IMG/VR virus record: IMGVR_UViG_3300007516_000031
Span: 1-47,805 of that record
From: a virus
Direction: 5' to 3' (one strand)
DNA: 47,805 nucleotides
The position numbers and the translations under genes are program-made. Positions 37,996-44,462 of this stretch are shown here, piece by piece; the first letter of the stretch is position 1, and each line of letters starts with the position of its first letter. The notes beneath the pieces are model-generated. The model was given only the letters and a program-made list of their open reading frames with translations, did not search any database and was not told the origin of the DNA.

Positions 37996-38951
37996 GAATG
38001 TCTCTCAAAGTTTGCATAGCTGAATGCTTTTCTATTAACAAGTTTTACTGGTGTATTGTCCTGGAGCCTAGTGACAAATCCTTCATGACCACATGAAACA
38101 TCATTGATACTTTTGATCAAACCATGTCGTCCATAGTACCGGTCTAGCATACTAATTAAAAGTTCTTTAGCAGCTTTAACTTTCAAATATAGGATTACAA
38201 ATTCTTCGTTGTTAAAAATATCTTGTAGATTATAAATTGTTAGTTCTTCATTATTTCTAATGAGTTTATTTACGAGCACTACATTTTTTGGGTCTGGCTT
38301 AAAGCTTTTAGCATATCTATTAAAATTCACAAGACTGTAAAGGAATGATGATAGTTTACCGTCTCCACCTCTTCCTCGAGAAACACTCGTTTGTGGAGCA
38401 TAGAAACTTCTATCCAATTGCGGCGTTTTTAAAACGTTATCACTAATAGATGTACTGCTTTTCAGTTGAGTGTCATAATGTGTATGAAGTGCTATACCAA
38501 TGTCATAGTAAACTCGGTGTGGTGAATCAAATTTATATGTTATAGTGTTAGCTGTGAAAGTGTTTGTTCCATCGAGATCACTGCCAAGAAATAACAAATC
38601 TCCTTGGATGATTGATGATTGATGTGTTACCGAAAGATCATTATGAAACAGATCTTCTAATAGTGGAAATATATACGTGAGCTTATTTACCAGTTCCGGT
38701 GATTTGCCGTGGTTTCTAGTAATGTCTTCCACATTATAATTAATCTTTGGCGTCTTATTAAAAAATGATTTAGTTGCAACGAAGAACTTATTCTCAGTTG
38801 GACATGTTCCAAACAATACGGCAGGAGCACCATCGTATTTGATAGAGAACGAGTCCTTATAATAAAGAACATCAATAATATCATTGAGAGCATCGGTCCC
38901 GCGAAGTATCAAAAGATCTTCGAGATGTGGAATGTGATCAATCTTATTCAT
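37992..38951 (-). CDS. nucleotidyltransferase/ligase-superfamily protein (DUF6267-like)
   Basis: A 319-residue protein. SIKYDGAPAVLFG (about residues 36-48) matches motif I (KxDG) of covalent nucleotidyltransferases such as ATP-dependent ligases and capping enzymes. SSIIQGDLLFLG is a motif III-like GD/E. GHEGFVTR (about 288-295) is motif IV, and PVKLVNRK (about 301-308) is motif V with its Lys. Members appear as DUF6267 in phages. ATG at 38951 was chosen because the longer upstream frame overlaps the next gene. Substrate unknown. Confidence 0.65.
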   Translation of the reverse strand: MNKIDHIPHLEDLLILRGTDALNDIIDVLYYKDSFSIKYDGAPAVLFGTCPTENKFFVATKSFFNKTPKINYNVEDITRNHGKSPELVNKLTYIFPLLEDLFHNDLSVTHQSSIIQGDLLFLGSDLDGTNTFTANTITYKFDSPHRVYYDIGIALHTHYDTQLKSSTSISDNVLKTPQLDRSFYAPQTSVSRGRGGDGKLSSFLYSLVNFNRYAKSFKPDPKNVVLVNKLIRNNEELTIYNLQDIFNNEEFVILYLKVKAAKELLISMLDRYYGRHGLIKSINDVSCGHEGFVTRLQDNTPVKLVNRKAFSYANFERHS

Positions 38952-38952
38952 A

Positions 38953-39495
38953 TCAAATCCAATCTGGCTTTTCGCGTTTTTTCCACGAATGCAGATGTGC
39001 TTTCGCGGTCTTGTAATATTCACGATAATTGGCAACTACATCAGATGTTTTAAATTCATCTGGCATGCATGATGGTGGTTCTGTCCAACCCTGCTTCTGT
39101 AATCCATACGGAGGGCTCTGCAGAAGATATGCTAACTTAGTAATAGTTGCATGAGTCTTACCGTAACGATAAGTGTACTCACTACCAAGTGCATACATGT
39201 GTTCTACCAACCAGTTATAATTTTGCACCGAAGTGCGAGCCCACACTGAAGATGGATGATTGGCATGAGTAGCTTTATATAATATTGGCTCTCGTTCATC
39301 AACCAAAAGCATATGTTTCCGAGAGCCAATTTTTCCATTCGATTTTTCATACGACTGAATTATCTGAGTGCCGTCTAATACACGATGGGCGGTAGACAAC
39401 ATTTGAGCAGTTTCGACGATCATCTTAACTACATGCTTGTCCACCATCCACTGCGCACAGAGAACTGGTGATTTATCTAAATAGAATATGTTCAT
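38953..39495 (-). CDS. conserved phage protein with DKHVVKM motif; leaderless mRNA likely
   Basis: A 180-residue protein: MNIFYLDKSPVLCAQWMVDK, HVVKMIVETAQMLSTAHRVL, SVWARTSVQNYNWLVEHMYA and WTEPPSCMPDEF. The pattern MNIF.LD..P..aAq...DKHVVKMi.EsaQmL.tAHr..dG is strongly conserved in T4-like and marine phages. A link to pyrimidine-dimer glycosylase folds has been suggested for similar proteins, but I cannot confirm it from motifs. Its ATG lies six bases after a TATAAG box, leaving no room for a ribosome binding site. Confidence 0.7.
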   Translation of the reverse strand: MNIFYLDKSPVLCAQWMVDKHVVKMIVETAQMLSTAHRVLDGTQIIQSYEKSNGKIGSRKHMLLVDEREPILYKATHANHPSSVWARTSVQNYNWLVEHMYALGSEYTYRYGKTHATITKLAYLLQSPPYGLQKQGWTEPPSCMPDEFKTSDVVANYREYYKTAKAHLHSWKKREKPDWI

Positions 39496-39500
39496 ATGCT

Positions 39501-39529
39501 CTTATAAACAATTCTCATTCAAATGTCAA
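39501..39529 (-). promoter_or_regulatory. sigma70-type promoter adjacent to ATG
   Basis: TTGACA (39529-39524), a 17-bp spacer and TATAAG (39506-39501), directly after the stop of the upstream gene. The -10 box ends five bases before the ATG, so transcription should start at the start codon. Confidence 0.8.
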
Positions 39530-39727
39530 CTATCTTTTAAAAATAGTAACAATTATCCATATCAAAATTATCAATATTGCAATACTAAATGGAATAATGA
39601 TGGGCGACAATACCCAAAACCAATTCCAGGCAACATATCCTGTAAGTTTTAGCGTAATGAATACGATAGTAAGTAGTCCTAAAAATCCTACGCCACCGGT
39701 GCTAGATGAAGATGTGTTGTTAGCCAT
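39530..39727 (-). CDS. small two-TM membrane protein
   Basis: A 65-residue protein with a polar Ser/Thr-rich start (MANNTSSSSTGGVGFLGLLT) and two hydrophobic segments, VGFLGLLTIVFITLKLTG and IPFSIAILIILIWIIVTIF. A W-rich turn (AWNWFWVLSPI) links them. The SSGG.GF.GLLTivFI.LKLtG...W.W.WVLsPi pattern is widespread in phages and bacteria; function unknown. Confidence 0.75.
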   Translation of the reverse strand: MANNTSSSSTGGVGFLGLLTIVFITLKLTGYVAWNWFWVLSPIIIPFSIAILIILIWIIVTIFKR

Positions 39728-39898
39728 TTATTTTACTCCTGGTTTGTTTAAAAAGAATGCCGGTGTAAAGCCGTTAAAACCACCACCCATGCACAAATGT
39801 CGTTTCATATTTACTAATGTTTTACGATCTTTAGATTGAATAATAGTAATATCAGTTTTATTTTCTACGAGTGTATTATCAATAATTTTATAGCTCAT
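39728..39898 (-). CDS. 56-residue conserved T4-like peptide (GGGFNGFTP)
   Basis: A short gene starting MSYKIIDNTLVENKTDITII, then QSKDRKTLVNMKRH, and GGGFNGFTPAFFLNK near the end. The L..GGGFNGFTP.FF tail is conserved in cyanophage and T4-like small proteins. Its ATG overlaps the stop of the third gp41 piece, and its stop directly adjoins the next ATG. Confidence 0.7.
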   Translation of the reverse strand: MSYKIIDNTLVENKTDITIIQSKDRKTLVNMKRHLCMGGGFNGFTPAFFLNKPGVK

Positions 39899-40446
39899 TT
39901 AAAATCTTTCATTTTATCTCTAAGTTCATCATTAATTCTTTTACCAGTCGGCGTTTGATCCATTATAGCAACATCGTCATTTAAAACTCGTTGTGCACTA
40001 TCTTCTAGATCATAAAATTTCATTCTACTCTTATCTAGTCCAACAAAAAATCTCCTATCCTTTGATATGTCTGAATATCTGTTTTTAAGTTGCTTCACCA
40101 TAACTTGATTTAATTTTTCCATCTCTTCAGATGTAACTAGAGCAAACATTAAATCTGCAGTGGCGGGAAGTCCAAAACTATTCTTTGTTAATATGTCATT
40201 ACAATAGAAAAGATTATCACCAGACACAGAAAGATCGACTGTTTCCAGTTCTCCAAGCTCTATGATTTCGACAATAGTATCATTATAATCTATAACAGCA
40301 TCTGAGAGTGTTTGCTTTTCTATTTTCTCATTTTCCAATTTAACAAGAAGATCGGTCAATTGTGCCAAATCAATCTTACCAACTGGATAACCATTTTCCA
40401 TCAAGTACTCTGCTTTAGCTAAGCATGCTAAATAAATATTACTCAT
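39895..40446 (-). CDS. 41: gp41 helicase piece 3: C-intein plus C-terminal helicase part
   Basis: A 183-residue protein. Residues 1-89 carry intein material: ELGELETVDLSVSGDNLFYC and NDILTKN are blocks F and G. Their first about 53 residues (MSNIYLACLAKAEYL...) are an unusual extension. Residue 90 is Ser+1. The extein reads SFGLPATADLMFALVTSEEM, equal to T4 gp41 SAGLPATADFMLAV, with C-terminal KNRYSD and MKFYDLED. The penultimate intein residue is Lys, not the usual His. The ATG overlaps the stop of piece 2 (ATGAGTAA). Confidence 0.9.
   Translation of the reverse strand: MSNIYLACLAKAEYLMENGYPVGKIDLAQLTDLLVKLENEKIEKQTLSDAVIDYNDTIVEIIELGELETVDLSVSGDNLFYCNDILTKNSFGLPATADLMFALVTSEEMEKLNQVMVKQLKNRYSDISKDRRFFVGLDKSRMKFYDLEDSAQRVLNDDVAIMDQTPTGKRINDELRDKMKDFK
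40180..40446 (-). other. gp41 split intein 2, C-terminal half
   Basis: An 89-residue segment ending LTKN before Ser+1. VDLSVSGDNLFYCNDILT is block F. The core about 35 residues match gp41-type C-inteins; the N-terminal extension has no known counterpart that I recognise. Confidence 0.85.
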
Positions 40447-41620
40447 CACGGTTCCTACTATTAAGATTATCACCAACACTCAAACCAGTTTCGATTGATA
40501 TTCTGCCACGCTTTGTTGGAAATACATGATCTTTGCTTACAATTATTTCTTTGCCAGCTGATGTTTTTATCTTATAACAGTCTTTGAGTTTCGAATGATG
40601 AACCATATGAACCGTTTTATATTGATCATTAGATATAATTTGATCTCCAACTACAATATCTTTAATCATTTTAGAACTACCATCACGCAGTTCAATCATT
40701 TCATCCTGGAAGATACATTCAGATGTATCGGTAATTTCAATATCGCTTGAACCATATCCAGCTCGAGTAACCTGTGTAGCACTAATGATAGGAACGTTGT
40801 GTTCAACGGCAAGTCCACGAAGTTCTTCGGCAATCGACTTAATCATCGTGTACGAGTTAGCATTAGCACCGGCCTTAATTCTGACTGATCCGCATAGATT
40901 GATGTAATCGATATAGATGATGTCTGGTATAAAATTCTTCTTAATTTTTAATTCATTAAGAAGATGACGAAAGTGATTTGCATGGGCTGTTGAAGTTGGA
41001 TATTCTTTAATGATAAGCTTGCCCATAGTTCTGGACTTTAGCTTAGCAATCATTTTATCGTAGTAGGCTTTTGGAGTTTTATCCAAATCGTCCATGGTAA
41101 TATTTAGAAGATTAGCATCAATTCTTTCTGCGATCTTTTCTTCAGCCATTTCGAGCGTGATATATAGGACACTCTTATTATCCATGAGATTGCCAGCTGC
41201 CATGTGGCACATTGCCAAACTTTTGCCCGCGCCAGTATTGTGTGATTCTATACCATTTGTATAATATCGCTTATTTTTATGATTAACATTTATGTCTACA
41301 ATTGGAATTATATTATCTGTCTTAATGGTAAATGCTAATGATGGTCCATGTATCGTTACTAATTCTACAGGATCTTGCATATATTCTAACTCTTGTGCAG
41401 TAATCCATTCATCATCAACAGACTTAAATAAATGATCCGCGTTACATTTGACTTCTAATCCATTTGCGGTTGTAATGATATATTCTTCATATGAACCCTT
41501 ATCAACAAAAAAATTAATGCCAACCCAACCATCTGGAGAATATACCTCTACTTCATAACCCTCTTTAAGCAAGTCATCTACGGCACCTATTTCTATTTCT
41601 TTTTCTACCCAATTATTCAT
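40439..41620 (-). CDS. 41: gp41 helicase piece 2: long C-intein, core helicase, second N-intein
   Basis: A 393-residue protein with three parts. Residues 1-128 are a C-intein (block B-like LEVKCNADHLFKS, block F NKRYYTNGI, ending ESHN). Residues 129-301 are the helicase core: TGAGKSLAMCHMAAG completes the Walker A P-loop, LYITLEMAEEKIAERIDANL follows, and DIIYIDYINLC and ATQVTRAGYGSSD are Walker B and later motifs. Residues 302-393 are a second N-intein starting CIFQDEMIELRDG, with block B SKDHVFPTK. ATG at 41620 has GGAG six bases upstream. Two trans-splicing steps are needed to use it. Confidence 0.92.
   Translation of the reverse strand: MNNWVEKEIEIGAVDDLLKEGYEVEVYSPDGWVGINFFVDKGSYEEYIITTANGLEVKCNADHLFKSVDDEWITAQELEYMQDPVELVTIHGPSLAFTIKTDNIIPIVDINVNHKNKRYYTNGIESHNTGAGKSLAMCHMAAGNLMDNKSVLYITLEMAEEKIAERIDANLLNITMDDLDKTPKAYYDKMIAKLKSRTMGKLIIKEYPTSTAHANHFRHLLNELKIKKNFIPDIIYIDYINLCGSVRIKAGANANSYTMIKSIAEELRGLAVEHNVPIISATQVTRAGYGSSDIEITDTSECIFQDEMIELRDGSSKMIKDIVVGDQIISNDQYKTVHMVHHSKLKDCYKIKTSAGKEIIVSKDHVFPTKRGRISIETGLSVGDNLNSRNRDE
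40442..40717 (-). other. gp41 split intein 2, N-terminal half (92 residues)
   Basis: Starts at Cys1 (CIFQDEMIEL), after the extein end SDIEITDTSE. Block B is VSKDHVFPTKRG. It resembles the gp41 split inteins known from environmental sequences. Confidence 0.9.
41237..41620 (-). other. gp41 split intein 1, C-terminal half (128 residues)
   Basis: Residues 1-128, MNNWVEKEIEIGAVDDLLKE to GIESHN, followed by Thr+1 of the P-loop TGAGKS. It contains intein blocks B, F and G, i.e. nearly the whole intein, because its N-half is only 15 residues. Confidence 0.88.
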
Positions 41621-41665
41621 TAAAAACTCCAAAATAATAAATATTACTAGCCGGCACTGGCATAA

Positions 41666-41673
41666 TATTTATA
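41666..41673 (-). promoter_or_regulatory. late-type TATAAATA box before gp41 piece 2
   Basis: A perfect box on the minus strand, about 46 bases before the gp41 piece 2 ATG. It could allow extra expression of pieces 2 and 3 independent of piece 1. It lies in the short gap beside the plus-strand endonuclease gene. Confidence 0.4.
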
Positions 41674-41687
41674 CGAAAGATTAAAAC

Positions 41688-42320
41688 ATGTATGATATAA
41701 TCTATTCATCATTGTGTGAAAATAGAAAATCATTAAAAGAAAAATATGGCTACGCCAGCGGATTACATGCTCATCACATAATTCCAAAACACATGGGCGG
41801 CGGCGATTTACAAGAAAATTTAACATATCTAAATATTAGAGAACACATAATTGCTCATTTCTTATTGTGGAAAATATATAAAAATCCAAATGATTTAAGA
41901 TCTATGCACATGTTGGGTGCGAAGCTTTCAACTAAACAGCGAATTATCACTGGTAAGTTCTGTCATAAAAACAAAATCGGATTTCATTCTGATAAATATA
42001 AAAATAATAAAGAATCAATCAGAGCTAGCGCCAGAAAGGCGGCGGTGACACAATCCAAAAATAAAGTAGGAACTTTCGATCCAGTCTTTAGAAAAAACAT
42101 GTGTTCAAAGGGTGGAACTGCTGGCTCTAAAACACAAAGAGAAAATAAAATAGGAGCCTTTTTCGATCCAGATGTAAAAAAAATTATTTGTGCTAAGGGC
42201 GGCAGAGCTCTTACTGGCTTCATATGTGTAACTAATGGAAAACATAGAACTAGAATAAAGCCTGATTTGTTGCAATCGTATATTGATATTGGATACCAGC
42301 GCGGATTTACACTTTTCTAA
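41688..42320 (+). CDS. free-standing HNH homing endonuclease
   Basis: A 210-residue protein on the strand opposite to gp41. GLHAHHIIPKHMGGGDLQEN and LTYLNIREHIIAHFLL (about residues 25-60) form an HNH core with its HH...N...H arrangement. A long basic linker rich in KS/GG repeats (e.g. CSKGGTAGSKTQRENK) follows, and the tail GFICVTNGKHRTRIKPDLLQ resembles C-termini of other phage HNH homing enzymes. It sits exactly in the gap between gp41 pieces 1 and 2, and its 3' end overlaps piece 1 by 14 bases. Confidence 0.88.
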   Translation: MYDIIYSSLCENRKSLKEKYGYASGLHAHHIIPKHMGGGDLQENLTYLNIREHIIAHFLLWKIYKNPNDLRSMHMLGAKLSTKQRIITGKFCHKNKIGFHSDKYKNNKESIRASARKAAVTQSKNKVGTFDPVFRKNMCSKGGTAGSKTQRENKIGAFFDPDVKKIICAKGGRALTGFICVTNGKHRTRIKPDLLQSYIDIGYQRGFTLF

Positions 42321-42936
42321 TTCGCACTTTAATTTTTGTTGATGGATGAACACAACCAGCAAGTATGATTGTAAGTGTTTTTCTAGAAACACCACCCTTA
42401 GTGATATTATTAAAATGCTCAATGTCGAATGGTATTTTCGCTTCAGCTAAATGATAATACTCGAATCTCTCTTCAGAATTTTCTAAATAATCATGACCGA
42501 TATCAGTATCAAACGATACTGCTAAAGCGTCACTCAGAATTTGTGGAATAGAACCCTTAGATAATGGATTTTTGTCATCATCGTCATCGATAATTTTGAT
42601 TGAATCCATGATCGCATTGTAGAGAGCTTTGTCTTGACAGAATTTCTCTGTAGTATCTGTAAGCCAAACCATCTGTTGTTCGGTATATTCTAAAGTCTTG
42701 GTCTTTTCGACACACTCTTTAAAAACGTGTTCCGGTAAAGATACTTTATCTATGTCCAGAAGCAATGCTTCCTTTGTTGGAGAGGCATTGTACTTCTGGA
42801 AATAGTGTTCTATTAATTTATAAAGAACTTTATCAGCATCGTTATGAAAATATTCTGGCTTTAAAAATGCTATCGTCTTTCTGACGTAATCTTCATTATA
42901 TAACAAACTACTTAATATAATATTTTCAATGCTCAT
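42307..42936 (-). CDS. 41: gp41 helicase piece 1: N-terminal domain plus 15-residue N-intein
   Basis: A 209-residue protein. Residues 1-194 are the gp41 N-terminal region (MSIENIILSSLLYNEDYVRK, then DIEHFNNITKGGVSRKTLTI and ILAG). It stops in the middle of the P-loop: the missing TGAGKS is on piece 2. Residues 195-209, CVHPSTKIKVRIRKV, are the start of an intein (Cys1 and block A). Only 15 intein residues are present before the stop, an extreme asymmetric split. An upstream TATATATAG element may drive it. Confidence 0.9.
   Translation of the reverse strand: MSIENIILSSLLYNEDYVRKTIAFLKPEYFHNDADKVLYKLIEHYFQKYNASPTKEALLLDIDKVSLPEHVFKECVEKTKTLEYTEQQMVWLTDTTEKFCQDKALYNAIMDSIKIIDDDDDKNPLSKGSIPQILSDALAVSFDTDIGHDYLENSEERFEYYHLAEAKIPFDIEHFNNITKGGVSRKTLTIILAGCVHPSTKIKVRIRKV
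42310..42354 (-). other. gp41 split intein 1, N-terminal half (15 residues)
   Basis: CVHPSTKIKVRIRKV followed by a stop. Cys1 and the beginning of block A are recognisable. The complementary 128-residue half is encoded at 41237-41620. Most known N-inteins are around 100 residues, so this half is very short. Confidence 0.85.
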
Positions 42937-42959
42937 ATTGATCCTTCGTGTTGAATTCT

Positions 42960-42982
42960 ATTAGCGAACTATATATACCAAG
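42960..42982 (-). promoter_or_regulatory. conserved TATATATAG element, candidate middle promoter
   Basis: The minus strand reads CTTGGTATATATAGTTCGC right after the uvsX stop, close to the element at 28166-28190. It would drive gp41 piece 1. The class of promoter is inferred only from the recurrence. Confidence 0.4.
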
Positions 42983-44053
42983 TTACTCGTTTTCGTCCTC
43001 CAAATTATCATAAACTTCTTCAGAATCATCTTCAATCAAAGCACCATGAGATACTGAGTATTTCGCTTTAACAAAGTCTTTAAATTTCTGATCCGCAAGA
43101 ATTGGCTTCCAAAAATCAGCAGTGTCAGTAGCTTGAATCTTTATGCCCTTTTCATCAAATTCACCAGTCTCTTGATCTACTTTTGAATATCTACCGTTCT
43201 TCGGTTTCGTAACGTGACCAGATTCGAGAGCCATATCTAACAAACCAGACCATTTAGAAATACCACCCTTGAATTTCACTGTAATTGGAATCTTAGATTT
43301 TTCTTTAACGTAGCGAGATTTTTCAACATTGATAATGAAGTTATATCCCATAAGATCTTTACCGTCTTTATCCTGTTGACGACCGATAATGAACACGTTA
43401 TCCGAGGAGTACATTCCTCCCGTTCCGCCTGACACGATGGGTTTACTGAACATTTCCATAGTCATGTAAACGTGATTTACGACGATCATTGGAATATCTT
43501 TGAGATTTAGATGTGGTGTAACCATTCTGAAGAACGATTTAAGCTGCTTAGCACGAGTCATGTCAGCAACAGATTTACCGTCAAGAGCGTCGTCGACTTC
43601 TTTCTTAGATGCCATGTTGCCGATAGAATCGATGAGAACTATCAGATGTTCTCCACGGATAATGTCTTCCAATTGAGTCATAACATCAAACTTCATCTGT
43701 TCGATGTTTGTCAGTGGTGTGTGGATAACTCTTTCCATGTCAATACCAACAGCTTCAAAATATGATTTTGGTGTACCAAATTCTGAGTCATAAAATAACA
43801 ATACGGCATCTGGGTATTTGTCCATATATGCTTTGGCTGAAATGAGAGAGAACAAAGTCTTAAAGTGCCGAGATGGCCCAGCCCACTGAGTAAGTCCAGG
43901 AGTAAGTCCGCCATCTAGATCACCAGAGTATGCAACATTAATTGCCGGGATTTGTGTTTGGATCATATCCTTTTCATTAAAGAATTTTGATGTCGACAAT
44001 ATCGAACTTTCTTTAATTGTAGAATTCTTTTTAATTTTTTCTAGTAATGACAT
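42983..44053 (-). CDS. uvsX: UvsX RecA-like recombinase
   Basis: A 356-residue protein. The Walker A is AGPSRHFKTLFS (about residues 58-69), the UvsX form GPSRxFKT rather than GPESSGKT. VLLFYDSEFGTPKSYFEAVG and LIVLIDSIGNMASKKEVDDA (about 140-159) are the Walker B and surrounding strand. MIVVNHVYMTMEMFSKPIVS resembles the loop 2 region, and the C-terminus is acidic (DDSEEVYDNLEDENE). Length is close to T4 UvsX (391). It catalyses strand exchange in recombination-dependent replication. Confidence 0.95.
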   Translation of the reverse strand: MSLLEKIKKNSTIKESSILSTSKFFNEKDMIQTQIPAINVAYSGDLDGGLTPGLTQWAGPSRHFKTLFSLISAKAYMDKYPDAVLLFYDSEFGTPKSYFEAVGIDMERVIHTPLTNIEQMKFDVMTQLEDIIRGEHLIVLIDSIGNMASKKEVDDALDGKSVADMTRAKQLKSFFRMVTPHLNLKDIPMIVVNHVYMTMEMFSKPIVSGGTGGMYSSDNVFIIGRQQDKDGKDLMGYNFIINVEKSRYVKEKSKIPITVKFKGGISKWSGLLDMALESGHVTKPKNGRYSKVDQETGEFDEKGIKIQATDTADFWKPILADQKFKDFVKAKYSVSHGALIEDDSEEVYDNLEDENE

Positions 44054-44054
44054 G

Positions 44055-44285
44055 TTATGTATTCTCTCCGTTTAATATATTTTGTAGTCTGTCAATAAAT
44101 TGGTCAATCTTTTTTGCACGTTCTGGCCATAGAATATATTTGCTCTTATCAGAATCCTTTTTAAGATTCGTTAATAATGGATAAATGGCATCATACATTT
44201 CTTTAGCCTTGTCTCTATTATCGAATTCGCTCGATATAAATTCGTCATCTACGGCACTAAAACCGAAATCATTTTCATCATTCAT
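44055..44285 (-). CDS. small conserved T4-like protein
   Basis: A 76-residue acidic protein starting MNDENDFGFSAVDDEFISSE, with a helix (KAKEMYDAIYPLLTNLKKDS) and LWPERAKKIDQFIDRLQNIL. The NDFGFsaVseeE and Y.aI.PLL.nLkk.p...YI.WP.R...I..f motifs are conserved in T4-like cyanophages, next to gp43 or uvsX. Function unknown. ATG at 44285 was preferred because GGGAAAAATT precedes it and it matches the family start. Confidence 0.75.
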   Translation of the reverse strand: MNDENDFGFSAVDDEFISSEFDNRDKAKEMYDAIYPLLTNLKKDSDKSKYILWPERAKKIDQFIDRLQNILNGENT

Positions 44286-44460
44286 AAATAATTTTTCCCA
44301 AATGAAACTCTTCATCATCATCATCAAAAATTGCCAGCTTGATGTTCTCTTTAAATTCTAACTCTCTGGCCATATTAGATATTTTTGTGTTGCTCGAACA
44401 CTTCAACAGTTTGACTAATTCGTCACAGTCTTCGGCAGTGTATATTGGACCAATTCTCAT
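44278..44460 (-). CDS. small conserved T4-like protein
   Basis: A 60-residue protein: MRIGPIYTAEDCDELVKLLK, then NMARELEFKENIKLAIFDDD and FHLGKIIYE. The MRIGPi.t..DCeEL.kLL start recurs in T4-like phages between gp43 and uvsX, suggesting a replication-associated role. It overlaps the downstream gene by eight bases and lies two bases after gp43. Confidence 0.7.
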   Translation of the reverse strand: MRIGPIYTAEDCDELVKLLKCSSNTKISNMARELEFKENIKLAIFDDDDEEFHLGKIIYE

Positions 44461-44462
44461 AA

